NCBI GenBank assembly: GCA_018398585.1
Contig: JAGTTD010000001.1
Coordinates: 3,970,501-4,034,500, forward strand
DNA: 64,000 nucleotides
Source of the DNA: Simmondsia chinensis
Taxonomy: Eukaryota; Streptophyta; Magnoliopsida; Caryophyllales; Simmondsiaceae
Reading direction: 5' to 3'
In this document: piece after piece, positions 10,366 to 21,244 of the stretch
Layout: the number at the start of each line of letters is the position of its first letter
Numbering within the stretch: the stretch's first letter is position 1
Notes under the pieces: model-generated
The model's database searches: none
What the model saw: only the letters and a program-made list of their open reading frames with translations
Told to the model about the DNA's origin: nothing
Translations under genes and position numbers: made by a program

Positions 10366-11743
10366 TATATGTATTTGAATGTATTGGATGTATTAGATTG
10401 TTGATTAATACATATAACATATGTGTAATTCCAAGTAGTAAATTCATAATCTATTTGAAGCATATTTTTTGTGTTTGACTTAATCCTTACTTCCATTCAT
10501 CTATGAAATTCAAATTTAAGTAATTTATCTAAACAACCAAATAAAATATTGAGTTGGTAAAATCTAAAAGGTGTGCATGTAGTATCCCTGGGTAAGAAGA
10601 GGCACCCATAGTGGCTAAATAATAATCGTAAAGAAAACGAACAACTATATATAACGGAATAAAAATCACCTAATGGTATTAGTTGGGATATTGAAATCGA
10701 TTGCGAACGAAGTTCTATGAATGTCTTCAAGATAAAAAGATGTGAAATGCAATTTTAACTGGAAAATAGCTCCGACCATATTGACCCTCCAATTACAATA
10801 CAAACGTTTATTTGAGATACATATAAAATTTACCGATTAATTTTGTATGACTATTTTTATGTAAGGATTAAACACCACCACCCATACAAAAACCTGTAAT
10901 TAGTGTTTTCCTTTATATTATTTCATATTATTTTTTTCTTCATTCAAAGAAATAACTTTTATATCCTATAGTGGTTACAATATAAACTACATAAATAAAA
11001 ATTAACAAAAAAATAATGAAATAATTAATTTTCTTTTTAAAAAATTCAAGAATTCATAACTACATAAAACATGCATAAAAAAAAAATTTCTCCTCCGAAG
11101 GAAATGTATTGGCCTTTTTTTTTACTTACAAATATAGCATCTTTCGAAATTATAAATTGTTGTATAATGTCTTTAAATTTTCACCCCCTAAGGCAATGTA
11201 TTGGCATTTTTTTTGCTCAAAATTACATTTTCTCATATTATTTTTTATCCCTTTTCCTCATAGTTCTTTGTCTTCTAATATCCTATAGCGTCCTAATTTT
11301 TTTTCTCCGAAGTACAATGGTTATAATTTTAAAGTATTACTTTTTTTTTCATAAATTTTTATTTTTTCATTTTCTGTTTTTTTCCTTTACTTTACACTGT
11401 TATTCTTTCTAAATGTCCTATAATATGCTACATTTTTCATAAAATTTTCTATAATGTCCTAAATTTTTCTCTCAAAGTACTTTTTTTTAATAATTCTGTA
11501 CACTCACATATATTTACCAAAGAGGATAAAAAATAATGTGGACAAAAAAGATAAAACTGTTAATCTTGTAGTAGATCTCGTTTATAGAGAATGGCCTGCT
11601 AAATGCTACAGATTGCAAGGTAGTGCCTCTTTTCCTCGTTTTGATGATGAGTGACGATAAAAGCAATGAGTTTTTTGTGCATATGCTTATGCAATTTTTG
11701 GGAGGAAAAAACTTAATGGCAGCTTTTCAGTACCTAAAATAAG
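10366..11743. other. AT-rich intergenic DNA, no gene seen
   Basis: Open frames here are short and made of Phe, Leu, Ile and Lys runs, as expected from A/T tracts. Between 11070 and 11480 the phrases AATGTATTGGC, TCCTATA and TTCTCCGAAG recur irregularly, suggesting decayed short repeats. Confidence 0.45.
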
Positions 11744-12800
11744 GGTGTATTGATTTATTATAATAGTTTTGTGATTTAATATTTTTTAAAAAGTTGTAAT
11801 AGTTGATTTTTATTTTTAAAATGTGGTTTTAGTGGTTTACTGCAATAATTTTGATATTTATTAATTAAATTTTAGTTAAACAATATTAATATTTTGCGAA
11901 GATTGCTTATTATTACTACTGAATAAAATAATATTAAAAAAATAGGGATCTATTAATTCATTATAATAGTTTTGAGATTTAATATTTTTAAAAAAATATA
12001 ACAATAGATTTTAATATCCAGAATGTAGTTGTAGTGCTTTATTGCAATAATTTTGGTGTTTATTGAGTGAATTTCAATTACACAATATTAATGTTGTGTG
12101 AAAATTAATTATTTCTATTAATATGTACTATACTAATGAGTGAAATAATAGTAAAAGATCCATTGTCATTTTGTTTAATGTAAAGAAACTTAAATAATTG
12201 GTTTAAAAGAATATTAGCATTGTATAGATTTATTCTCATTATTTGCATTCTTTTAAAATAAAATTAATTAGTTTTTTTTTTTTTACTTTTTTATTTTATT
12301 TACTATTAATTTTATAATTTTATTTTAGAAAGTTCTTAATTTTTAAATTTTATAATACTATTTATATTTATGTATTTATAAATTTTTGTATAGGAAATTA
12401 ATTTTATATATATATATATAAAGTAATGGATATGAAAAGTTTTTTGGTAACTTTTATTATTAGTTTTTATTTTCATTATTTTTTAAATAAAAAAGGGAGT
12501 GTATTGATTTATTACAATAGTTTTGGGATTTAATATTTTTTTAAAAATGTAACAATAGATTTTAATTTCTGGAATGTGATTTTAATTCTTTATTGCAATA
12601 ATTTTGCTATTTATTGAGTGAATTTTAGCTCCGCAATGTTATGCAAAAATTAATTACTATTATTAAAATATATACTATATGTACTATACTAAAAGGTGAA
12701 ATAATATTAAAAGATCTATTGTCATTTTGTTTAAAGTAAAGAAACCTAAAATAATGGTTTAAAATAATATTAGAATCATATATATTTATTACGATTATTT
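11744..12800. repeat. Three diverged direct repeats in AT-rich DNA
   Basis: Units begin near 11744, 11942 and 12494. Each has a version of TTGATTTATTATAATAGTTTT, then GATTTAATATTTTTTAAAAA, TAATAGATTTTAAT, GTGGTTTTAGT and GCAATAATTTTG with TTTATTGAGTGAATTT. The second and third units also share TACTATACTAA, GTGAAATAATA, AAAGATCYATTGTCATTTTG and TAAAGAAAC. The first unit is shorter. Copy divergence is substantial, so this is an old tandem or dispersed local duplication. Confidence 0.7.
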
Positions 12801-13189
12801 AAATTTTTTAAAAATAAAATTAATTATTTTATTTATTATTTATTATTTTATTTATTTTATCTATTATCAATTTCACAATTTTATTTTAGAATTATTTAAT
12901 TTTTGAATTTTAAAATAGTATTTATATTTATGTGTTTATGGATTTTTAAATTTTTGTAAAAGGAAATTAATTTTATATATGAAAATTTAAGGATAAGAAA
13001 AGCTTTTTTTTGGTAGCTTTCATTTTTATTATTTTTTAAATAAAATTAAATTTCTTTTTTACTTTTTGGGTATTTTCTATTATTAGATTTTTTTGGTATT
13101 ATTTTTTAAATTTCTTTATTTATTATATCTGGAAGAATGTGAAAGGTTATTTATTTTTTATATTATTAGTTTTTATTTTTTATTAAGGT

Positions 13190-13575
13190 TTATTTATTTT
13201 TAATATTATTATTTTCTATGTTTTATTATTGCTTTGTTGATGTTTTTTATTTTATTATGTGTAAAAGGATATGAATATTTATTGAGTTTATTTATTATTT
13301 TGTTGGTATTTTTTATTTTATTATGTATGGAAGGATATGACAAGTTTTATTTTTGGTATTTTTTAATTTTAAATTATTATGTATAGAAGGATATGAAAAG
13401 TTTTTTTTTCTATTTTTTTATTATTACTTTATTAGCATTTTTGTTTTATTATGTATGGAAGGATATGAAAAGTTTTTGAGTTTTTATTTTTATCATTTCC
13501 TTGTTATGAAAAGTTTCTTTTTTCCTCCATTTTTTTCATTTTATTTTATTATGTACGGAAGGATATGATTTTTTT
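13190..13575. repeat. Minisatellite-like array with a GGAAGGATATGA motif
   Basis: The phrase TTTTATTATGTATGGAAGG followed by ATATGAAAAGTTTT recurs, with changes, near 13250, 13318, 13375, 13445 and 13548, separated by T-rich spacers of about 60-100 bp. Looser copies (GGATATGAAAAGTTTT) occur near 12427 and 12983, hinting that the array once extended further left. Confidence 0.7.
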
Positions 13576-14018
13576 GGATATTTTTTTCATTGAATTATTA
13601 ATACATGTAAATAGTTTTTTGCCTATATGAACTCCAAATGCATTAAAGAAAGGATTTGAGGCATGTGAATACTTTTTGCCTAGATGAACTCCATTGACAT
13701 TATCGAAGAATTTGAGAGGGGAGGACACTTGTAATTCATATATAAGAATAGATTATGAAATTTAAAGTAATAAATATTTGTTCTTTATCCAACAATCATC
13801 ACATGCACAATGTACTAAAATGAGTTTTTTTTGGTCATCATACTAAAATTAGATAACTTGTAGTATTATTATTATACTATATCTAATAATATAAATTTTT
13901 TTATTACATATAATATATAAATAGTATTATGTTTATTTGCACGTGATGCTAGTAAATAAATTTAAACTAATATGATCAGTTGTATTTTCTTTTTGTGTTA
14001 TATATAATATGGTTGACC

Positions 14019-14232
14019 TGCTTGATGTGGCTTGCTTTGAGTTTATTGTTTTGCTTGCCGTGTGTTTTGCCCTACTCATGCTTTGATACTCTTCTGCTGC
14101 CAGGTCACATGCTCTATGCGGCGGACCTACTTCTCAAGTTGGAGATTCTCGGAAACAGCCTCTCTTCAGGGTAGCCCCCGACCCTGCTTAGGCGGGAGCC
14201 CTTGAAGGCACTGGGTTTGTTGTTGTTGTTGT
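14019..14232 (+). mobile_element. 5'-truncated RTE LINE (3' UTR only)
   Basis: This has the RTE family 3' end seen in the larger copies: TCGGAAACAGCCTCTCTTCA, CCCTGCTTAGGCGGGAGCC, GGCACTG and a (TTG)n tail. It is flanked by TATATAATATGGTTGACC (14001-14018) and TATATAATATGTTTGACC (14233-14250), 17 of 18 identical, a clear LINE target-site duplication. Confidence 0.88.
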
Positions 14233-14250
14233 TGTATATAATATGTTTGA

Positions 14251-14689
14251 CCAATGAACAACACCTAGTTGATTTTAGTCATGAGGAACAGTGCTAACTA
14301 TTATCAAAATTGACGGTTATGATGTGTATGTATATATGTAGACTGAATATAGAGTCGGAGAGGAATGAAGCAGAAAATATTTCATTGTGATATATTTGAT
14401 ACTTTCGATATTTTGTATTTGTTTTATAACATTTTGAAAATTATATGAGCTCTAGTTTTATCAAGTGCCCACCAACTCCCCAAAGTTAGCACATCATTCA
14501 TGTCTTATTTAAAGTATTTTTCACGACTGAAATTCAATGCTTATTAGTCGTGTTATGTTATGGAGGAATTAAAAAAAAAAATTCAAAAAATAAAAGTATT
14601 TATTTTTTTTTTTATTTGTTGAAATATAAAAGTATTTTCAAAGGACAATAGAATCTACGACATATTTTAAGAAATAAGTAAAAGGGAAT
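14251..14689. other. Intergenic, no gene seen
   Basis: AT-rich DNA with no recognisable coding or repeat signal. Confidence 0.4.
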
Positions 14690-14945
14690 TGCTCGCTTAA
14701 GTGCCCTGAGTTTTGTACTTATACTAGTATATGACATTTTAATATATAGAATAAGACACTTCAAGGTTATAAAATTTTATCACTTTGGCACTCTATGCTG
14801 GAATTTGGTTTATCTTTGTCAAAATTTCATCAATTTTTACTATGAAATGTTGATATGATACATAATTACATAATACATATGAGTTACATTAATATTTTTA
14901 ACAAAAATCTAGTGAATTACGTAAAATTAACTGAATTATATCAAA

Positions 14946-14979
<34 letters not shown>

Positions 14980-15240
14980 CACCACGTTAGTATTTGTGAA
15001 AAAAAAAACCCCATAATATTGTAGTAAAGGATACCAATATATTGCTATAATTATGTTCCACATTATAAATTTATAATAAAAATCTATTGAATTTAGGATA
15101 CCTAATTGATAAAAGTATTAAACTTCAAAGTATTTAAATATAAAATTTTAAATTATCAAGGTATTTTATTGTGTATATTAAAATATTGTGTGTTACTTAT
15201 GTGATAACTTCTCAAACCTCATGGTATCTAAGTTATAAAT
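14690..15240. mobile_element. Candidate inverted-repeat (foldback/MITE) element
   Basis: The left arm holds GCTTAAGTGCCCTGAG, ACATTTTAATATATAGAATAA and CTTCAAGGTTATAAAATTTTA. The reverse complement of the right arm (about 15240-15110) holds ACTTAGATACCATGAGG, ATATTTTAATATACACAATAA and CCTTGATAATTTAAAATTTTA in the same order. Similarity is moderate. A (TA)n tract (about 14950-14978) lies between. No target duplication was settled. Confidence 0.45.
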
Positions 15241-15919
15241 TTTTAAAGTAAAAAATAAAAAATAATTTTCATTAAAATAAAATAAAAACATAAACTAATA
15301 TATTACAACCAAAAATAATCTCATTCCTGATTTAAAAATCTAATTTTTAAAGATAATTGAAAAATAATGCTAATAATGGCAATAATTTTATGATTAATCT
15401 TTCCCTAAAATAAACGCTGGCAGATGCTCCAGCCTGGCCCATCGCGGCCCATATATATCCATGATGAGTTTGTTTCTTTTTCTCCCCAAAAATAAAGAGA
15501 AAAAAAAAGTATATATTTTGTTGATTAAAATAGAAAATAAATTTTTTTATTTTTTAAGTTTTTCTTCATCTTTAGTTTTTATTTTTATATTTTGTATGGA
15601 AAATATAAATTGATAAAAGATCTCCAATATTTTTCCTATTTTTACCATTTTTTGACAAAATTATATGCACAAGTAATGTCCATAAACCCAAAATCTAATA
15701 ATCTGATTCGAACTTCATCTGCACAATTAGGGAAGGAAAAAAAAAATGATATGTCCGTATATCTAATCTATAAAATTTTGGGCATCAGCTTAAGTACAAA
15801 TACCACCTTTGGGGTTCCTTTTGGGACACAAATTCGGATATTAGACGTTGTCTGCTTTTGTGTTATCTCTTTAAATGGGTCATATTGCGTGTCTATTCGT
15901 GAATGGGGACAGTTAGTGT

Positions 15920-16684
15920 GTGAACTTTACTAGTAATAGAGCTCAAAACTCGAGGCCATTTTTAAATGGGTCAAGTACAGGGCGGAACAGGTTACGCGGT
16001 GAGGGGAGCCTGCAAATTGGGACATTAAATGTTGGCACACTAATAAGGAAAAGCTTTGAGGTGGCCCAAATAATGTTGAGGAGAAAGATCAGCATCATAT
16101 GCCTTCAAGAGACTAGGTGGTTCAGTACAAAAGTAAGGGATGTAGTAGGATACAAATTATGGTACTCGGGCCATATAAGGGGGAGGAATGGGGTGGGTAT
16201 TATTGTGGACAGCTCCCTTAGGAATAAAGTAGTAGGGGTCACTAGGACTAGCGATAGGATCATTAGCATCAAGATTGTTCTAGATGGGGAGATATTGAAC
16301 GTCATAAGTGCATATGCTCCACAGACTGGGTAGATAGAGAGGGAGAAAGCTCGATTCTGGGAATACTTAGACTAAACAATGCAAGGCATACCCCAGACCG
16401 AACAAGTGGTGATTGGGGGCGACTTCAATGGGCACGTGGGAGAGAACACAGAAGGGCATGCACCCCACAGAAGGGCATGCACCCCACCATGGAGGCTTTG
16501 GTTTTGGAACGAGAAATGATGAGGGAAAGGCCTTGTTAGAATTTGTTGTCACCTATGAGTTGACAGTGGCCAACACTTTCTTTAGAAAGCGTGAGGACCA
16601 CATCATCACATATCAGAGTGGCAGAGCAAAGACTCAGATCGACTACATACTACTAAGGAAGCGGACCCAAAAAGATTGTAAGGA
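15920..16684 (+). pseudogene. RTE-1 apurinic-type endonuclease region
   Basis: Visible endonuclease motifs are GTLNVGTLIRKS, ISIICLQETRW with the catalytic Glu, YSGHIRGRNGVGIIVD, NVISAYAPQTG, VIGGDFNGHVGEN with the catalytic Asp and Asn, then TQIDYILLRKR near the C-terminal side. Stops occur at 16331 and 16372. A 20-bp tandem duplication of CAGAAGGGCATGCACCCCAC near 16450-16490, among the motifs, coincides with a frame change into the next segment. In the family this domain nicks target DNA to prime reverse transcription. Confidence 0.8.
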
Positions 16685-18694
16685 TTGCAAAGTTATCCAT
16701 GGGAAGACCTTTCAACACAACACAGGTTAGTGTGTGCTACGGTCAAGGTAAAGAGAAGGGGCAAGAAAGCCATCAAACTATCACAGCCAAACACGCGATG
16801 GAGGGATCTAAAGGGGGAAAAGGCCCAAGTCTTTATGGAGAGAGTCCAGGACGAGCTTGGAGGGGAGTTTGAGGGAGATTTAAGCCAAGTGTGGAACCAA
16901 GTAGCCCAAAAGATAAGAGATGTGGCACGTGAAGTCCTAGGCATATCAAAGCGGGGAGCACCAAACAACAGAGAGACCTGGTGGTGGGACAGGGAGGTCC
17001 AGAAAAAGATTAAGGCAAAACGACACTGCTTTAAGGAGTGGGATCGGAGTGGTGATGAGGACAAGAGACAACAATATAAACAAGCTAAGAAGGAAGCAAG
17101 GATAGCAATAAGAGACGCACAATCTAAAACCTTTGAGGAGTTCTATAAAAGGCTGGATACAACTGAGGGGACTAGGGACTTCTATAGAATTGCAAAGGCA
17201 AGAGAAAGGAGGACTAGAGACCTGGACCAAGTGAGGTGCATCAAGGGGGCTGATGGACAAGTGCTCAAGGACGAGCAAAAAATTAGAGCTAGGTGGAAAT
17301 CCTACTACCACGATCAGTTTAATGAAAGGGGAGATACGGTCACACCTCCAGGACAACTACAAGCACAAGGGGAGCACGAGAACAACTGCTACTGCACCAA
17401 AGTTAGACCCAAGAAAGTTAGGGAAGCATTGAAGAAGATGGGCAGGGGTAAAGTAGTCGTTCCAGACGGAATACCCATTGAGGCATGGAAATGTACTAGA
17501 GAAGTGGGTGTTAGATGGCTAACCAAATTATTCAACCAAATCCTTCAAGGGAAAAAGATGCTTGACGAATAGCGAAAGAGTACACCAATTCCTGTCTATA
17601 AGAATAAAGGCAATATTCAGAGTTGTGCCAACTACAGAAGAATCAAACTAATGAGCCGTACTCTGAAGCTTTGGGAGCGAGTAATAGAAAGAAGGCTCCG
17701 ACAACAAGCAGGAGTGTCAGAGAACCAATTTGGATTTATGCTAGGGAGAGCAACAATAGAAGCCATCCATCTCTTGAGAAGGACCATAGAGTACTATAGA
17801 GATAGACAAAAGGACCTTCAAATGGTCTTTATTAATTTGGAGAAGGCGTACGATACGGTACCGAGAGAGGTCCTATGGAGGGTCTTGGAGGAGAAAGGCA
17901 TCCCCAAGCCCTATATACGGGCCATTAAGGACATGTACGAAGATGCCCAAACCAATGTGCGCAAAATAGAAGGGGAGACGGACACTTTCCCCATTACAGT
18001 GGGAGTACATCTGTTCATCCTGGTTATGGACGTGCTCACTAGGCACATCCAAGGAGACGTGCCTTGGTGCATGCTTTTTGCAGATGATATAGTTATGATG
18101 GGAGAATCTAGGGAAGAGGTGAACCAGAAACTAGACCTCTGGAGGAGGGCCTTACAATCGAAAGGTCTAATACTCAGTAGATCTAAGACAGAGCACATGG
18201 AACTTAAGTTCAGCACCTCTACCATGCCAAGCACAGAAGTTGTCAAGATTGGATCAAAGCAAATACCACAGAAAGCATACTTTAAATACTTAGGTTCCAA
18301 GGTGCATCAAGACGGCGAAGTGGACGCAGATGTCAATAACAGGATTAAAGTGGGTTGGCATAAATATAGAAAGGCCTTTGCTGTCCTGTGCGATAGAAAG
18401 TTTCCCTTAAAGTTAAAGGGTAAATATTATAAGACGGTAGTGAGGCCTGCTATGTCATACGAGGCAGAGTGCTGGCCATTTAAGTGCCATCACATGCAAA
18501 AGCTGAAAGTGGCGGAGACGGGGATGTTGAGGTGGATGTGTGGCCACACAAGGAAAGATAGGATCATAAATGACATTATAAGAAGTCAATTAGGCATTGC
18601 TCCAATAGAGGACAAGCTGAGGGAGCAACGCTTGCGGTGGTTTGGGTATGTTAGGAGGAGACTCACCACTGCCTTTGTCATGAGACGTGAGTAA
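16685..18694 (+). pseudogene. RTE-1 reverse transcriptase region
   Basis: Landmarks in order are [103 protein letters not shown], the catalytic [13 protein letters not shown], then [20 protein letters not shown] and [13 protein letters not shown] stop at 17570 stands where Trp is expected (DEWRKS), fitting TGG to TAG. Compared with RTE-2, 24 nucleotides are missing near 18010. This removes the QG.ALSP block of the RT palm, although the FADD box remains. It therefore cannot encode an active enzyme. Confidence 0.88.
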
Positions 18695-19216
18695 CTCCAG
18701 ATAACAAACGGGAAGAGAGGGAGAGGTCGACCGAAGAAGAGTTAGATGGAGACTATTCGTCAGGACCTCACATATCTTAACCTAAGTGAAGAAATGGCCT
18801 TAGATAGAGCTCAGTGAAGGATTAGTATAGGTGTGCCCGACATAAGGGGGGCAGAAGCATTGACCCTATAGAAACAACGAGCACTAGTAGGATACCACGA
18901 GGATGCTTGTATGTCCGGTTATCAGTGCAGGCATTGCTGGGCGATTAGTGCTCCTTGGGCTGGATGGAGACAATTCTACAGACGAGAAGAGAGGAAGATG
19001 CCAGCTAAAGTAGAGTTGGGTGGAGTCCCACCCCTCCGTATTACAGTCGGGAAGAGAAGAAGAGGCCGGCCAAAGAAGAGTTGGACGAGGAAAATCCATC
19101 AGGAACTCACCTACATCGACTTAATTGAAGAGATGGCCCTAGTTAGAGCTTATGGGAGAGTAGTTTTAGGGATAACCGATGTAGCAGAGCAAGAGCTTCG
19201 AGCTTCTGCAAACTAG
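18695..19216 (+). pseudogene. RTE-1 C-terminal region, internally duplicated
   Basis: The family C-terminus GRGRPKK followed by EETIRQDL-like and EEMALDRA-like text occurs once in RTE-2. Here it is present twice, at about 18713-18840 (GKRGRGRPKK, METIRQDLTYLNLSEEM) and 19050-19185 (GKRRRGRPKK, KIHQELTYIDLIEEMALVRA). Between them lies a cysteine-containing stretch CMSGYQCRHCW. The first copy has several stops; the second is open to 19216. The function of this basic tail is unknown. Confidence 0.65.
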
Positions 19217-19773
19217 ATCTTGTACCACGGCGCTGCTTGTATGCTCATTCGTATATCCGTAGTACTGATGTATATTGTCCGCTTAGTACTTTGTATATTC
19301 TCTCCCGCCCTCTCTTTCTCTCTCTCCACTTCTCGCTCTATCCCTGTACTGTCTCTCTCTCCCTCTCCCCTCTCTCCCTATACTCTATGGACGCTTCATG
19401 TGTTTGCTTTTGTCTTGTGCTTTTGCCATTTGCTCCTGCTGCAATGCCATGTGTACATGCCACATATTAACATGCTTGCATGAGTATTTGTTTATATGCT
19501 TATATGACTAATTGTTTGTAACCATGCATGCCACGCATGGCATCTAGGCCCTACATGCTTCTTTGATGCCTTGCTTGCTCCTTTATGCTTCACTCATGCT
19601 CCATACTTCCCCATTTTCATGCTCTTTATACAAGTCCTGTACAACCTCTCATCTATTAAGCTGGGGGTACTTGGAAACAGTCTCTTGTTAGGGTCTCACT
19701 CTGATGGGGTAAGACTGCGTACATCCTACCCCCCAGACCCCACGCAAGCGGAAGCCCTTGTGACACTGGACAT
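19217..19773 (+). other. RTE-1 3' UTR with CT-rich tract
   Basis: A (CT)n-rich stretch at 19303-19385 precedes TGC-rich text and the family terminal block, GGAAACAGTCTCTTGTTAGG to CCCCACGCAAGCGGAAGCCC. The same terminal block marks the RTE fragments elsewhere in the window. Confidence 0.75.
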
Positions 19774-19807
19774 ATTGTTGTTGTTGTTGTAGATGTTGCC
19801 TGCTTTT

Positions 19808-20239
19808 ATACGTAAATTGTACTAGATATTAATTTAAATGTCAGAAAAACATATGGATTACACAGTTTTAAAGTATTAACCATCCACTCATAATGTTTAC
19901 TCAAATGTAAAGAGAAAAAACAGTTTATAGTTAGAAACAAAACATGCAAACCGCCAAACCGAGATGACTATGTGTTCCATTTGGAAAACATGGGTGGGAA
20001 GATTTTGAAAAATAATTTTAAACTGCTTTCTAACTTTTCTAATAGAATAAAAAAAACTAAAAACATAAAAAATAATTTCCAACTTTCCTAATTGAAAAAC
20101 TAGCATTTTAAACAACTTATCTAATTTTTTTAGTTTTCACGGAAAATTTTCCAATAAAATTGAAATTTTTTCTATTTTAGATCAATCCGTATAGTTATTT
20201 TACTTCTTTTAGCATTTTCTTCTTCAACACTCATAGAAG
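19808..20239. other. Intergenic, no gene seen
   Basis: AT-rich DNA between RTE-1 and a minus-strand RTE relic. No supported feature. Confidence 0.4.
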
Positions 20240-20315
20240 CTCCCACCAAAGCAAGGTCTACGCAATCTTACCCCTTACGAAATGCTATCCTATAACGAGG
20301 CTGTTTCCGAATAGC
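20240..20315 (-). mobile_element. RTE LINE 3' UTR relic
   Basis: On the plus strand the order AGCAAGGTCTACGCAATC, TTACCCCTTA, then GAGGCTGTTTCCGA is the reverse complement of the RTE terminal block (GGAAACAG, GGGGTAAGACTGCGTACA). It is short and diverged, with no clear tail. Confidence 0.55.
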
Positions 20316-21244
20316 ATCTTCTTCTTCATTGCTCGTGCTTTCGGCCTTGTTCTTCTCTCATGTTCATGTCTTCTATCTCTTCTTTTTAATCCACCTATAC
20401 ATTTTTCCATGGTGGTTTCCGAATCTTCTCTATCTGAAGGAGATCTACAGTTCAACAAATCATGCCCATTTTACAATGATGCTTCTATGATCAAGTCAAA
20501 CGGACAACTCAGATGGCTCTCTTCTCTTTCTGGAAACGAACACGTTGGCAATCTTGCTGAACCATCAAAATATCCATCCATGTCCTTCGAGGTCTATGGA
20601 ATGCAGGAGATTGTCAACAACAACAACAAACTCAATGCCTCAAAGACTCTTATGTGTGCAGCAAGGAGATTGTCAACGAAGAGTGAAAATATTTCATCTT
20701 GCCTTTCAGGTTGTCATCTCTTCTTCACCACATGCCCGTTCGCTGCTCTATAATTTGTTCTACACTCATCTTCGTATCTCCTAGTCAGTCGCTATGCTTC
20801 TTTCTTCGTTTGAATCTGCCAGACCCTCTAGACATTTTCGTAGCTTAAATATCTGCTGTTGATATGTGAGGAGGACCGACAAGAATTTAATCTAGTGATA
20901 AAACACTAACAAGATTGCGTCCCAGAGGAGTTCAAAGTTCAAATCTCTAATCCCGCTTACTTAACGAAGAACATTGATAAAACTACACCATAATACATCA
21001 AATATGGACATACAAGGCTAACTAAATTTTGCTGAAAATCAATCAAGTCCAAAGAATCTCATGAACCAAGAATTAATATTACATTCCTCTCACTCAAAAC
21101 CATAATTTCTTCAATAGCACCTACAAAGCTGCCCTTTGGGATCTTTCAATGGCTGCCAACCGTAAAAATTGTCATGTTTTCTTTCATATAATTAATAATA
21201 GATGCTCTATATCAGTACAAGTTGGGATTCGGTAGATCGGGTCG
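20316..21244. other. Region downstream of the EDR4-like gene
   Basis: This holds the 3' flank of the minus-strand gene, probably including its 3' UTR just below 21245. A 114-codon plus-strand frame (20409-20753) resembles no family I recognise and has no supporting splice or promoter signal. No poly(A) signal was assigned. Confidence 0.4.

Larger units (their letters stand above)
15860..19789 (+). mobile_element. Near full-length RTE-type LINE (RTE-1)
   Basis: The element has an endonuclease region (about 15950-16700), a reverse transcriptase region (16700-18690), a basic C-terminal region, a CT-rich 3' UTR and a (TTG)n tail at 19774-19789. Its flanks are TAGACGTTGTCTGCTTTT (15842-15859) and TAGATGTTGCCTGCTTTT (19790-19807), 16 of 18 identical with both changes C/T. 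Single-ORF layout, AP endonuclease and a simple-repeat tail are RTE features. It is non-functional because of stops, frameshifts and an RT deletion. Confidence 0.9.

Noticed and set aside
11071..11412. 113-codon hydrophobic frame
   Set aside because: Phe/Leu/Ile-rich translation of T-rich DNA; same composition in other frames.
13930..13955. Third Helitron 3' end (GCACGTGATGCTAGT)
   Set aside because: CTAG is present, but no hairpin of the right size and spacing.
15592..15933. 113-codon frame before RTE-1
   Set aside because: It runs across the LINE target duplication and into the 5' UTR, so it is not one gene.
20409..20753. 114-codon plus-strand frame as a host gene
   Set aside because: No recognisable domain, no conserved-looking motif, no splice or promoter context, and it overlaps an RTE relic boundary. 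Chance frame is more likely.
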